From Oribacterium sp. (GTDB taxonomy: Bacteria > Bacillota_A > Clostridia > Lachnospirales > Lachnospiraceae), in the NCBI GenBank assembly GCA_004554245.1, contig SFND01000006.1, forward strand, positions 1 to 64,000: DNA of 64,000 nt, written 5' to 3'. The notes under the pieces were generated by a model. It saw only the letters and a program-made list of their open reading frames with translations, did no database searches and was not told where the DNA came from. The translations under genes and the position numbers were made by a program. This document shows positions 33,073-42,135 of the stretch, one piece after another (positions within the stretch are counted from its first letter, which is position 1; each line of letters starts with the position of its first letter).

Positions 33073-35141
33073 TGACCTGGACCGAATTCACCAGTCGATT
33101 TCCGATACAGTTAAATCAGCAGCAGGAGAGCGCCGTACAGTCCGTCGAGGGCCCGGTGCTTCTTCTCGCGGTGCCGGGCTCCGGTAAAACGACCGTGCTC
33201 GTGACACGGCTCGGCTACATGATTTTCTGTAAGGGCATCGCACCGGAGCGGATCCTGACGGTGACCTATACGGTAGCGGCGACGAAGGATATGGCGGAGC
33301 GCTTCGCATGCCGCTTCGGAGCACAGATGGCCGGGCGCCTCGAGTTCCGCACCATCAACGGCATCTGTGCCCGTGTGATCCAGTACTGCAGCTGGAAGAG
33401 CGGCCGCACCGCGTTTTCGCTGCTCACCGATGAAAAGCGCATCGCTGCGATGCTCGCCGGCATCTACCAGCGGATCGAGCACAGCTATCCGACCGAGAGC
33501 GACCTGCAGAATGTCCGCACCCTCATCACCTTCATCAAGAACCGTATGCTTGGGGAGGAGGAAATCCGGACGCTCGAAAAGGACGCGGAGATCCAGCTTC
33601 TCCGGATCTATAAGGCATACAATGCAGAGCTCCGGGAGCATCAGCTCATGGATTACGACGACCAGATGGTCTATGCCTATACCATGCTGCAGCGCTTCCC
33701 GTGGCTGCGCGAGCATTTCCAGCAGCAGTACCCGTACATCTGTGTCGATGAGGCCCAGGACACCTCGAAGATCCAGCACGCCATCATCGCCCTCCTCGCG
33801 TCCCGGACCGAAAACCTCTTCATGGTCGGCGACGAGGATCAGAGCATCTACGGCTTCCGTGCGGCCTATCCCGATGCGCTTCTCGAGTTTGAGCAGCATC
33901 ATCCCGGTGCCCGGGTCCTCCTGATGGAAGAGAATTTCCGTTCGGATGCCAGCATCGTCCGCGCCGCTGACCGCTTCATCCAGAAGAACACCCTGCGCCA
34001 CGAAAAGCACATGCAGCCCGCCCGACCGAAGCAGCGCGAGATCCGGGAAATCCCGCTCGCGAACCGGAAGGCCCAGTACAGCTATCTCCTGAAGGTGGCG
34101 GAGGACTGTACGGCCGCGTATGCAGCGGATCAGGAACAACGGGCGGTCGCAGCCGACGAAGTGAAGGAGAGAGCGGATGGCGGCCCGGCGACCGACGCGC
34201 TGCACGCGGACAGGCGTAGAAGCTTGTCTCCGATCGCGGTCCTCTACCGGGACCACGAATGCGCGCTCCCACTGATCGACCTCCTCGAACGAAACGGCGT
34301 GCCATATAAGATGCGGAACGCCGATATCGGCTTCTTCACGAACCGGGTTGTGCTCGACATCTGCAACATCATCCGCCTCGCTGAGAACCCGCTGAACACG
34401 GAGCTTTTCATGCAGCTCTACTACAAGCTCGGCACCTATCTCCGCAAGCAGGATGCGCAGAGCATCGCAGACATCAGTCAGCTCGAGGGACTCTCCGTCT
34501 GGGACGTAGCACTCAAACACGGCGGGCTCAATGCCTATACCAAGGGAAAGGTCCGCGCCATTCAGACCCATATGCGGAACCTGCGGAAGGAGAGCGCCGG
34601 CCGCGCGGTCCATCGCATCGTCGAGTACATGGGCTATCGTGAGTACATGGAGCGAAGCGAGATCAAGGACACGAAGCTTGACATCCTCCGCATCCTCGCG
34701 GATCAGGAGGACAGCCCGCGCCATTTCGTCGACCGCCTCGAGAAGCTCCGACAGGTCCTGAAGGAGAAGTCGTCGGAGCGGGACTGCCCGTTCATCCTCT
34801 CGACCATCCATGCCAGCAAGGGCCTCGAGTACGACAGCGTGTATCTCCTCGACGTCATCGACGGTGTCCTCCCGGCGCAGATTCCGAAGGACCTGAAAAA
34901 GGCCGAAAAGGCGGAGCTCGAAGCCTACGAAGAAGAGCGACGCCTCTTCTATGTCGGCATCACCCGCGCGAAGGACCAGCTGTACGTCTTCACGATGAAG
35001 ACCCAGCACTCCAGCTTCTGCGATGAGCTCTTCCAGCGGATGCCGAAGAAGAGCAGCGTGAAGCCGGCCCCGACGTACAGCGGCACCGCACCCAGCAGCT
35101 GGAGCGGCTACATCAGCATCACCGGACGTAACCGGCGCTGA
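33072..35141 (+). CDS. UvrD/PcrA-family ATP-dependent helicase
   Basis: This superfamily 1A 3'-5' DNA helicase (689 aa) has all motifs in order: Q-motif LNQQQESAVQ, Walker A AVPGSGKTTVL near residue 35, VDEAQDTSKIQ (motif II), DQSIYGFRAAYP (III), ENFRSDASIV (IV), STIHASKGLEYDSVYLLD (V) and RRLFYVGITRAKDQLYVF (VI). It is shorter than canonical PcrA and lacks the long C-terminal Tudor-like tail. A low-complexity insert lies near residues 345-385. It is probably a repair or RecA-displacing accessory helicase rather than the main PcrA. It is translationally coupled to the upstream hydrolase. Confidence 0.9.
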   Translation: MTWTEFTSRFPIQLNQQQESAVQSVEGPVLLLAVPGSGKTTVLVTRLGYMIFCKGIAPERILTVTYTVAATKDMAERFACRFGAQMAGRLEFRTINGICARVIQYCSWKSGRTAFSLLTDEKRIAAMLAGIYQRIEHSYPTESDLQNVRTLITFIKNRMLGEEEIRTLEKDAEIQLLRIYKAYNAELREHQLMDYDDQMVYAYTMLQRFPWLREHFQQQYPYICVDEAQDTSKIQHAIIALLASRTENLFMVGDEDQSIYGFRAAYPDALLEFEQHHPGARVLLMEENFRSDASIVRAADRFIQKNTLRHEKHMQPARPKQREIREIPLANRKAQYSYLLKVAEDCTAAYAADQEQRAVAADEVKERADGGPATDALHADRRRSLSPIAVLYRDHECALPLIDLLERNGVPYKMRNADIGFFTNRVVLDICNIIRLAENPLNTELFMQLYYKLGTYLRKQDAQSIADISQLEGLSVWDVALKHGGLNAYTKGKVRAIQTHMRNLRKESAGRAVHRIVEYMGYREYMERSEIKDTKLDILRILADQEDSPRHFVDRLEKLRQVLKEKSSERDCPFILSTIHASKGLEYDSVYLLDVIDGVLPAQIPKDLKKAEKAELEAYEEERRLFYVGITRAKDQLYVFTMKTQHSSFCDELFQRMPKKSSVKPAPTYSGTAPSSWSGYISITGRNRR

Positions 35142-35232
35142 GGGTAACAGTTCAGACAGAGGACCCGAAATGCGTCATCGATCGCCAGTCCTCAATGCCG
35201 GATGCTGTCGCCCGCGCCTTCGGCCCCGATTC

Positions 35233-35261
35233 TTGCATTTACGCCCTAAATAAATTATAGT
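35233..35261 (+). promoter_or_regulatory. Promoter of metG
   Basis: TTGCAT (35233-35238), a 17-base spacer and TATAGT (35256-35261). The leader of about 75 bases shows no T-box sequence. The preceding 35142-35232 contains the TAACAGTT-AGACAG repeat and no gene. Confidence 0.55.
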
Positions 35262-35343
35262 TAATAAGTTAATGCACCCACATACGGTGCGCAGATCTAT
35301 ACATCAGGTCGCCTTCCATTCGGGCGCCCGGAAAGCGAGTATT

Positions 35344-37434
35344 ATGGAAAAGAAACCTTACTACATCACCACGGCGATTGCCTATGCATCCGGCAAGCCG
35401 CATATCGGAAACACATATGAGATCGTCCTGGCTGACGCCATCGCACGATACAAGAGATTCCAGGGCTACGACGTCCAGTTCCAGACCGGAACCGACGAGC
35501 ATGGCCAGAAGATCGAGGAGAAGGCCGCTGCTGCCGGCATGACACCGAAGGCCTTCGTCGACAAGACCGCAGGTGACATCAAGACCATCTGGGATCTTAT
35601 GAACACCTCCTACGACAAGTTCATCCGTACCACCGACGACTACCACGAGAAGCAGGTACAGAAGATGTTCAAGAAGATGTACGACAAGGGCGACATCTAC
35701 AAGTCCGAGTACGAGGGCTGGTACTGTACCCCATGTGAGTCCTTCTGGACCGATTCTCAGCTCGTGGACGGCAAGTGCCCGGACTGCGGACGCCCGGTAC
35801 AGAAGGAGCGTGAGGAGGCTTACTTCTTCCGGATGAGCAAGTATGCGGACCGTCTCATGCAGTACTACGACGAGCATCCGGAGTTCATCCAGCCGGTATC
35901 CCGTAAGAATGAGATGGTCAACAACTTCCTGAAGCCGGGTCTCCAGGATCTCTGCGTCTCCAGAACCACCTTCAAGTGGGGCATCCCGGTCGTCGAGGAT
36001 CCGAAGCACGTCGTATATGTATGGCTCGACGCGCTCACGAACTATATCACCGGTCTCGGCTATGATGCAGACGGAAACAGCGACCCGATGTTCGACAAGT
36101 TCTGGCCGGCGGATCTCCACCTCATCGGTAAGGACATCATCCGCTTCCATACCATTTACTGGCCGATCTTCCTGATGAGCCTCGACCTCCCGCTTCCGAA
36201 GAAGGTCTTCGGCCACCCGTGGCTCCTGACCGCTGCCGGCAAGTCACAGGAAGGCATCAAGATGTCGAAGTCCCGTGGTAACGTAATCTATGCCGACGAC
36301 CTTGCGAAGCTCTTCGGTGTCGATGCCGTCCGTTTCTTCGTCATCCACGAGATGCCGTACGAGAACGATGGTGTCATCTCCTGGGAGCTCATGGTGGAGC
36401 GTTACAACTCCATGCTCGCAAACATCCTCGGAAACCTCGTGAAGCGTACCATCTCGATGAGCAACAAGTACTTCGACGGCGTCGTCGAGGATAAGGGCGT
36501 GACCGGTCCGATGGATGAGGACCTGAAGAACACCATCCTCCAGGCGGTGAAGACCACGAGCGAGAAGATGGATCAGCTCCGCGTCGCCGACGCCCTGACG
36601 GCTGTGTTCGATATCTTCCGTCGCTCCAACAAGTACATCGACGAGACGGAGCCGTGGGTGCTTGCGAAGGACCCGGCACAGGCCGATCGCTTAAAGACCG
36701 TTATGTACAACCTTACCGAGGCGCTCAACATCGGTGCGTCGCTCCTCGAGAGCTTCATGCCGGAGACCGCTGAGTCCATCCTTTCCGAGCTCCATGCCGA
36801 GAAGCGTGCCCTCGAGGACATGGATCGCTGGGGTCTCTACAAGTCCGGTACGAAGGTGACCGATGCACCGGCAACCCTCTTCGAGCGTAAGAAGGAAGAG
36901 GAGGTTATGGTCGAGGTCGAGAAGATCGAGGCAGCGCAGCGTGCACAGTACGAGGCGCAGCAGGCGAAGGATGCCGCCGCTTCTTCCGAGGCCAATGCAG
37001 GCGACCAGGCAGCAGAGACCGACGCGGAAGGCGATGGCATGCCAGAGGAGATCCTCGAGAACGGTGACTGTGCACCGGATACGCACATCGCAACACCGGA
37101 AGCAAAGCCGGAAATCACCTTCGAGGACTTCGATAAGGTCGAGCTCCGTATCGGAAAGATCCTTCACGCAGAGGAGGTTCCGAAGTCGAAGAAGCTCCTG
37201 AAGCTCAGTGTGCAGGTCGGTGCCGAGACACGTACGATTCTCAGCGGTATCAAGAAGTCCTACAAGCCGGAGGACCTCGTCGGTAAGCGCGTGATGATCG
37301 TCGCCAACCTCGCTCCGCGGAAGATCGCAGGTGAAGAGTCCCAGGGTATGATCGTAGCGGCAGAGGATGATGATGGAAACATTGCCCTTATGAGCCCGAT
37401 GGCGAAGATGCCGAGCGGTTGTCTCATCGGCTGA
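35344..37434 (+). CDS. metG: Methionyl-tRNA synthetase
   Basis: The enzyme charges tRNA-Met. The 696-aa product has the class I signatures PHIGN near residue 20 and KMSKSRGN near 302. A zinc knuckle is made of CTPC and CPDC, and there is an anticodon-binding helical domain. After an Ala/Glu-rich linker (about 535-590) comes the C-terminal EMAP-II/Trbp111-like tRNA-binding domain (DFDKVELRIGKI), typical of dimeric forms. The start at 35344 (MEKKPYYITTAIAY) fits the family; the frame is open 24 codons upstream without support. The ribosome site is weak. Confidence 0.96.
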   Translation: MEKKPYYITTAIAYASGKPHIGNTYEIVLADAIARYKRFQGYDVQFQTGTDEHGQKIEEKAAAAGMTPKAFVDKTAGDIKTIWDLMNTSYDKFIRTTDDYHEKQVQKMFKKMYDKGDIYKSEYEGWYCTPCESFWTDSQLVDGKCPDCGRPVQKEREEAYFFRMSKYADRLMQYYDEHPEFIQPVSRKNEMVNNFLKPGLQDLCVSRTTFKWGIPVVEDPKHVVYVWLDALTNYITGLGYDADGNSDPMFDKFWPADLHLIGKDIIRFHTIYWPIFLMSLDLPLPKKVFGHPWLLTAAGKSQEGIKMSKSRGNVIYADDLAKLFGVDAVRFFVIHEMPYENDGVISWELMVERYNSMLANILGNLVKRTISMSNKYFDGVVEDKGVTGPMDEDLKNTILQAVKTTSEKMDQLRVADALTAVFDIFRRSNKYIDETEPWVLAKDPAQADRLKTVMYNLTEALNIGASLLESFMPETAESILSELHAEKRALEDMDRWGLYKSGTKVTDAPATLFERKKEEEVMVEVEKIEAAQRAQYEAQQAKDAAASSEANAGDQAAETDAEGDGMPEEILENGDCAPDTHIATPEAKPEITFEDFDKVELRIGKILHAEEVPKSKKLLKLSVQVGAETRTILSGIKKSYKPEDLVGKRVMIVANLAPRKIAGEESQGMIVAAEDDDGNIALMSPMAKMPSGCLIG

Positions 37435-37488
37435 TGTATAAACACGACCGGCGCGCAGGAAACTGTGTTCCGGTCGTCGCTTAAAATT

Positions 37489-38262
37489 ATGTCTACATAT
37501 CAAAGTGTTTTAAAAAGCACCCGAAAAGGAATCGGACTGTCCGGTGGCCTCCTGAAGCTCTTCGCGACCCTCATGATGACCGCGTACAGCTTCGCGGTCG
37601 TCATCATTAAGAACGGCAAGCTCTACGGATACTCCAAGGAATACTATCAGATGGCGATCGCCACGGCGGAAGGGATGCGCTGGCTCCGACTCTACGACAT
37701 CCTTCATTTCTGCGGCTTTTTCTGCTTCCCGATCTTCGCATTTCTCTGCGTCGAAGGTTTCATCCATACGTCCGACTTCTGGAAATATTTCGGACGTATG
37801 CTCGTGTTCGCACTGCTGAGCGAGGTTCCGTTCGACCTCTGTATGTACAACGAGACCTATCACTTCGCGCTGCAGAACCCGATGCTCACACTCGCACTCG
37901 GACTCCTCGTGATGTATGGCATGAAACAGAACCGGAAGCGCATAGAGCGGAAGTGGCTCTGTGTCGTGGCCGGCTGTGCCGCCGCCTATATCGCACATCT
38001 CCAGTTCGGCGTGTTTGCGATCCTCGGTATGGCACTCATGTATAATTTTCATAAGGAGAAGACCCTGCAGATTGCGAGTGGCGTCCTGACCACCGCCGCC
38101 GGCTCCGTCAGCGCCCACTTCCTGCCGGTCCTCTGCTTCCTGCCGATCGGGTTCTACAACGGCGAGCGTGGCCGCCTGCATCCGAAGTGGCTCTTCTACC
38201 TTTATTACCCGCTCCACCTCACCGCGTTCTACCTGATGATCTATATCGGTGCGTTACTTTAG
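37489..38262 (+). CDS. TraX-family membrane protein
   Basis: The 257-aa polytopic protein is of the TraX type, the family named for the F-pilin acetylase. Chromosomal members are widespread in Firmicutes, and their acyl-acceptor is unknown. Visible features are GLSGGLLKLFATLMM, the FPIFAFLCVEGFIHT helix, LLSEVPFDLCMY, and the YYPLHLTAFYL motif with a conserved His near the end. About eight transmembrane helices are predicted. The ATG at 37489 is preferred, although GTG 37465 follows an AGGAA. It follows metG by 54 bases and may be read through from it. Confidence 0.82.
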   Translation: MSTYQSVLKSTRKGIGLSGGLLKLFATLMMTAYSFAVVIIKNGKLYGYSKEYYQMAIATAEGMRWLRLYDILHFCGFFCFPIFAFLCVEGFIHTSDFWKYFGRMLVFALLSEVPFDLCMYNETYHFALQNPMLTLALGLLVMYGMKQNRKRIERKWLCVVAGCAAAYIAHLQFGVFAILGMALMYNFHKEKTLQIASGVLTTAAGSVSAHFLPVLCFLPIGFYNGERGRLHPKWLFYLYYPLHLTAFYLMIYIGALL

Positions 38263-38349
38263 AAAAAATTAATGGGGTCTGACCCCATTAATTTTTTCTT
38301 ACATGAACTTAAGGATTTCGTAAGGGGGTCTGACCCCATTAAATTTTTA
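38261..38349. repeat. Pair of GGGGTCTGACCCC repeat elements
   Basis: A perfect 19-base-arm palindrome (AGAAAAAATTAATGGGGTC and its complement, 38261-38299) is followed by a second unit, CTTAAGGATTTCGTAAG plus GGGGTCTGACCCC (38308-38337), and ATTAAATTTTT. Related copies lie at 51572-51665 and 53273-53311. The first palindrome ends in T-rich arms and can terminate the upstream gene. Confidence 0.85.
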
Positions 38350-39206
38350 TGAAAAAAGCAAGTGAAATTTTTGACACCCATGCACACCTCTGCGATGCGG
38401 CCTTCGATGATGAGCGCGAGGCGATCATCGCGGATCTCGGCGCCCATGGCGTCGGTGCGTTTACAGAGATCGGCTTCGATCTACCGTCGAGTCGCGCGGC
38501 GCTTGCGCTCGCGGAGCGCTATCCGCAGGTCTATGCGGCGGTGGGCTTCCATCCGGACCACAGTGATCATCTGCGCGACGAGGATGTGGAAACGCTTCGG
38601 CAGATGGTGGAAAATAATCAGAAAATCGTGGCGATCGGCGAGATCGGCCTGGACTACCACTATACACGTGAAGGTATTTTGCGGCGGGCCGCCGCTTCCG
38701 GACAGGAACCGGACCCGGAGAGTCTCGCGACGGCCGATCCGGAGCCGGAGATTCAGAAGGCCTGCTTCCGACGGATGCTCCAGCTTGCGCGTGCGCTCGG
38801 GCTTCCGATCAATGTGCACTCGCGGGAAGCAGCGCAGGATACCTACGATCTCATCGTGGAGGAGCACGGATATGAAAATTCCGGCATCATCCACTGCTTC
38901 GGTTATCCGGTGGAGATGGCCGAGCGCTTCGTGAAGCTCGGCTTATATGTCGGTGTCGGCGGTGTCGTCACCTTTAAGAATGCCCGAAAGCTGAAGGAAG
39001 TGGTGGCGCGCATCCCGATCGAGCGCATCGTCCTCGAGACGGACTGCCCGTACATGGCACCGGTACCGAAGCGCGGCACCCGGAACGATCCAAGAAATCT
39101 CCCGTATGTCGTAGAGGAAATCGCGGCGCTTCGCCAGATGGATCCGGCGGAGGTCATCCGCATCACCACCGAAAACGCGAAGCGCGTGTATCGCATCAGT
39201 GAATAA
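38349..39206 (+). CDS. tatD: TatD-family metal-dependent deoxyribonuclease
   Basis: TatD proteins are metal-dependent hydrolases acting on DNA ends or related substrates. The product (285 aa) shows the metal site motif FDTHAHLCD, GFHPDHSD, the conserved glutamate in AIGEIGLDYHY, HSREAAQDT, IIHCFG and LETDCPYMAP. A ten-to-twenty-residue insert near residue 115 (containing EPDPESLAT) is unusual. No ribosome binding site is present: the start codon lies at the edge of a repeat element. Transcription must come from read-through or a promoter that I cannot see. Confidence 0.93.
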   Translation: MKKASEIFDTHAHLCDAAFDDEREAIIADLGAHGVGAFTEIGFDLPSSRAALALAERYPQVYAAVGFHPDHSDHLRDEDVETLRQMVENNQKIVAIGEIGLDYHYTREGILRRAAASGQEPDPESLATADPEPEIQKACFRRMLQLARALGLPINVHSREAAQDTYDLIVEEHGYENSGIIHCFGYPVEMAERFVKLGLYVGVGGVVTFKNARKLKEVVARIPIERIVLETDCPYMAPVPKRGTRNDPRNLPYVVEEIAALRQMDPAEVIRITTENAKRVYRISE

Positions 39207-39210
39207 AGAA

Positions 39211-39278
39211 AACGCAGGCGGTCGTCTTCCGCGTAACCATGGTCAATGGCTCCGGAAGAACGACCGCCTGCGTTTTTA
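39211..39278 (+). terminator. Terminator of tatD
   Basis: AAACGCAGGCGGTCGT (39211-39226) pairs with ACGACCGCCTGCGTTT (39261-39276). An inner CTTCCG/CGGAAG extension and five T residues complete it. By symmetry it could also stop transcription from lysR. Confidence 0.88.
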
Positions 39279-39357
39279 TATTCTTGACGTACTGTGTTTC
39301 CAGGAAGCATTCACGGTCGCGATCTGCTCGGCGGTGCGGTAGCTGCACGGCTTTTTT

Positions 39358-40236
39358 CTATAGTGACGGCCTACGGTTCTGGAGATACGTAAGCAGCGTC
39401 CGGCTGACGACGGAGCTCGCTGTTTTTGAGAAGGCGAGGCCGAGGGTGCGGCAGGAGGCCGGCTCGAGCGGGCGGGAGACGACGCCGGGACAGCCGAAGG
39501 CCTGCATGACGAGCTCCTGCGAGATGGTGACGCCGAGGCCGCTCCGCACGAAGGCCATGATGAGCGGATCGTCGCGGAAGCTGTAGGCGATGTCCGGTTT
39601 CACCGGACACTTATGGATGAGGTGCTGGATGTCGTTATCACAGCCCGGGGTCTCGATAATCAGTGGATACTGAAACAGCTGCGGCAGGGTCACGCTTTCC
39701 TGCGCTGCCAGCGGATGCCCTTCCGGGAACACCGCGCAGAGCGGGTCATCGAGGAGCGGATAGAAGGCGAGATCATCTGCGACGATCGACGAGAGGAAGC
39801 CGCAGTCGATCTGTCCGTGGATGATCCAGTCGCGGATCTCGTCGTAGTTTCCATCCAGGATCGCCATCTCCACCTTCGGATAGTGTTTCTTAAAATAATG
39901 TACGACCTCCGGCATCCAGCGGGTGGTGATGCTGGAAATGCTGCCGACGCGCAGCTTTCCCTCAACCTTATGGTTGATGTTGAACGCCGCCTGGCGCAGC
40001 CGGTCCTTCTGGTTCGCGAGCTCCCGCACATAGGGAAGCAGCCGTGTGCCGTTGTCGGTCAATGTCACGCCGCGGTTGATGCGGGCGAAGAGCTGTACGC
40101 CCAGTTCCTCCTCGAGCCCCGCCATCATCTGGCTGATGCCGGACTGCGTATAGTTCAGTGCCTCGGCGGCCTTCGAAAAGCTGCCGGTCTCGCAGACCTT
40201 CAGAAATATCTCATATCGATCCTTCAGTTCCCGCAT
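39358..40236 (-). CDS. LysR-family transcriptional regulator
   Basis: The 292-aa product has the N-terminal winged helix-turn-helix typical of LysR proteins (FLKVCETGSFSKAAEALNYT, then QSGISQMMAGLEEELGVQLF). A linker helix and the substrate-binding domain with GKLRVGSISSITTRWMP follow. ATG 40236 is preferred over 40251 because GGAG lies nine bases upstream of it. It is divergent from a sodium-dependent symporter gene and probably controls it in response to that substrate. The TATCAGT/ACTGATA pair at 40315-40362 lies between them. Confidence 0.92.
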   Translation of the reverse strand: MRELKDRYEIFLKVCETGSFSKAAEALNYTQSGISQMMAGLEEELGVQLFARINRGVTLTDNGTRLLPYVRELANQKDRLRQAAFNINHKVEGKLRVGSISSITTRWMPEVVHYFKKHYPKVEMAILDGNYDEIRDWIIHGQIDCGFLSSIVADDLAFYPLLDDPLCAVFPEGHPLAAQESVTLPQLFQYPLIIETPGCDNDIQHLIHKCPVKPDIAYSFRDDPLIMAFVRSGLGVTISQELVMQAFGCPGVVSRPLEPASCRTLGLAFSKTASSVVSRTLLTYLQNRRPSL

Positions 40237-40314
40237 GATCAGAATCTCCATTGCTGCTATTTGGGCCAGCCGACAAACGGCTTCACATGTCGTCGATGTG
40301 GCACATCTACCAGG

Positions 40315-40366
40315 TATCAGTAAAATTAATATCCCGTCATAAAATCATTCGTTTCACTGATATAAT
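40315..40366 (+). promoter_or_regulatory. Regulatory region between lysR and the symporter gene
   Basis: TATCAGT (40315-40321) and ACTGATA (40356-40362) form an inverted pair. The right half touches a TATAAT (40361-40366) that lacks a good -35, consistent with an activator-dependent promoter. Confidence 0.45.
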
Positions 40367-40421
40367 ACCCCATGCTATCTTATATTGCAAAAGATTATAG
40401 TAATCAGGGAGTCTTATAACT

Positions 40422-41813
40422 ATGGAAAAGAAGTCAAGCAGTTTCTCAGGACAGATCGGATTCGTCCTTGCGGCGGCCGGCAGTGCCGTCGGCGTCGGTA
40501 ATCTCTGGCGTTTCCCGTACCTCGCAGCGAAGGACGGCGGTGGGCTCTTCCTGCTGGTCTATCTCGTGCTGGTGCTGACCTTCGGCTTCACGCTGCTGAC
40601 CTCCGACATCGCGATCGGACGACGCACGAAGCAGAGCGCCATCGGTGCCTATGCGACGATGAATCCGAAGTGGAAATTCCTCGGCATCCTGACCTTTCTC
40701 GTGCCGGTGCTGATCATGACCTACTATGCGGTTATCGGCGGATGGATCACGAAGTATGCTGTTGCGTATCTTTCGGGGCATGCGGCCGCTACGGCAGAGG
40801 ATGGCTACTTTACAGGCTTTATTACCTCCCCGGTTTCACCGGTGGTGTTCGCCCTTCTGTTCATGGGCATCACCGCTATTATCGTATATAACGGTGTCGA
40901 GGGCGGCATCGAGCGTGTATCCCGCTGCATGATGCCGATCCTGCTCGTGCTGGTGATTGTGATCGCGGGCTATGCATTGACCCTGCATCATGAAGATGCC
41001 TCCGGACAGGTGCGTACCGGCATGGATGGTCTCCGTTACTACCTCACCCCGCATCTCGAAGGCCTGACCCTCGGCCGCTTCCTGCAGATTCTGCTCGATG
41101 CGATGAGCCAGCTGTTCTTCTCCCTCGGTGTATCGATGGGCATCATGATCACCTACGGCTCCTATGTAAAGCCGGAGGTCAATCTGAACACCTCCGTGAA
41201 TCAGATCGAGATCTTCGATACCGGCGTCGCACTGATCGCCGGCGCGATGATCATCCCGGCAGTGTATGTGTTCTCCGGTACGGAAGGCATGAGCGCCGGT
41301 CCGAGCCTGATGTTTGTGTCCCTTCCGAAGGTCTTTGCAGCGATGGGGAAGGCTGGCGTCTTCGTCGGCATACTTTTCTTCGTCACTGCGATCTTCGCGA
41401 CGCTCACCTCCTGCATCTCCGTGCTCGAATCCATCACCGCGAACTGCATGGAGATCTTCCACACCGGTCGTAAGAAGACGGTGCTGGTACTGTCGGTCAT
41501 CTACCTCGCAGCGTCAGCCATCATCGCCCTCGGCTACAGCATCTTCTACTTTGAAGTGCAGCTGCCGAACGGCTCTGTCGGCCAGCTGCTCGACATCATG
41601 GACTACGTCAGCAACAGCGTGATGATGCCCTTCATCGCACTGCTGTCTACCCTCCTGCTCGGCTGGGTTGTGACGCCGAACTACGTCGTCGATGAAATGG
41701 AGCGGAACGGCGAGACGTTCCACCGGAAAAAGCTCTACTGCATCATGATTCGCTTCGTGGCACCGTTCCTCATGCTGATCCTCTTTCTGCAGTCGACCGG
41801 CATCCTCGCATGA
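40422..41813 (+). CDS. Neurotransmitter:sodium symporter family transporter
   Basis: The product is a sodium-coupled amino-acid (or amine) uptake protein of the LeuT/MhsT fold. The 463-aa product begins with the helix 1 signature GFVLAAAGSAVGVGNLWRFP, with the unwound AAGSAVGVGN substrate and sodium site. It has the FFSLGVSMGIMITYGSY motif of helix 6-7, and about eleven helices in total, as in bacterial NSS members lacking helix 12. The start has AGGGAG. A LysR regulator is divergent. The exact amino acid cannot be told. Confidence 0.92.
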   Translation: MEKKSSSFSGQIGFVLAAAGSAVGVGNLWRFPYLAAKDGGGLFLLVYLVLVLTFGFTLLTSDIAIGRRTKQSAIGAYATMNPKWKFLGILTFLVPVLIMTYYAVIGGWITKYAVAYLSGHAAATAEDGYFTGFITSPVSPVVFALLFMGITAIIVYNGVEGGIERVSRCMMPILLVLVIVIAGYALTLHHEDASGQVRTGMDGLRYYLTPHLEGLTLGRFLQILLDAMSQLFFSLGVSMGIMITYGSYVKPEVNLNTSVNQIEIFDTGVALIAGAMIIPAVYVFSGTEGMSAGPSLMFVSLPKVFAAMGKAGVFVGILFFVTAIFATLTSCISVLESITANCMEIFHTGRKKTVLVLSVIYLAASAIIALGYSIFYFEVQLPNGSVGQLLDIMDYVSNSVMMPFIALLSTLLLGWVVTPNYVVDEMERNGETFHRKKLYCIMIRFVAPFLMLILFLQSTGILA

Positions 41814-41853
41814 TATACATTGTGAGGACGAGATGATCTGAATTATGTATAAC

Positions 41854-41936
41854 AAAAATCCGAATCCTTCTCGATAAAGCGCATGCCATACATGATATGA
41901 CGGCCGGAAGAAGGACTCGGATTTTTCTGCGTTTAT
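41854..41936 (+). terminator. Terminator of the symporter gene
   Basis: AAAAATCCGAATCCTTCT at 41854-41871 pairs with the 3' copy ending CGGATTTTT (41919-41936) with one mismatch. It faces the 3' end of the SRP RNA gene. Confidence 0.75.
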
Positions 41937-41972
41937 GTAAACGAATCAGAGCACATGTGTGTAAATAAAAAA

Positions 41973-42082
41973 CTTCGGGGCCAGGTGTATCCACGTCACA
42001 TAGAAGGATCCTCTTAGTGCTGCTACGTTCCCGTCCTGACACGGTTCGAGGGATCTATTGCGTGGGGCCCAGCGCCCGAAGC
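41973..42082 (-). ncRNA. ffs: Signal recognition particle RNA, small bacterial type
   Basis: The minus strand reads ACCGTGTCAGGACGGGAACG followed by TAGCAGCAC. This is the SRP RNA domain IV hairpin, with the Ffh-binding internal loop (GTCAGG...) and GGGAAC-type apical region. Flanking arms pair to give the single long helix of the roughly 110-nt small SRP RNA. The 3' stem (CCCCGAAG) is followed by TTTTTT as an intrinsic terminator. A near-ideal promoter lies upstream at the right distance. It binds Ffh and targets nascent membrane proteins. Confidence 0.88.
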
Positions 42083-42088
42083 ATAGAA

Positions 42089-42117
42089 AGTATAGCTGAA
42101 AATCGCGGAAATGGCAA
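42089..42117 (-). promoter_or_regulatory. Promoter of the SRP RNA gene
   Basis: On the minus strand, TTGCCA (42112-42117), a 17-base spacer and TATACT (42089-42094). The expected transcript start is about 42082, which matches the predicted RNA 5' end. Confidence 0.8.
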
Positions 42118-42135
42118 GCTGTACTTGACATCCTG

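Noticed and set aside
33111..35009. Long open frame antisense to the UvrD-type helicase gene
   Set aside because: It mirrors a GC-rich, codon-biased gene with all helicase motifs on the plus strand. The translation has no recognisable family and no ribosome site.
35142..35343. A T-box or SAM riboswitch before metG
   Set aside because: No T-box sequence, specifier loop or SAM-I core can be found, and the leader after the promoter is only about 75 bases.
38259..38447. Short minus-strand frame containing the words MGSDP twice
   Set aside because: It is a translation of the GGGGTC repeat elements, a familiar spurious product of such repeats.
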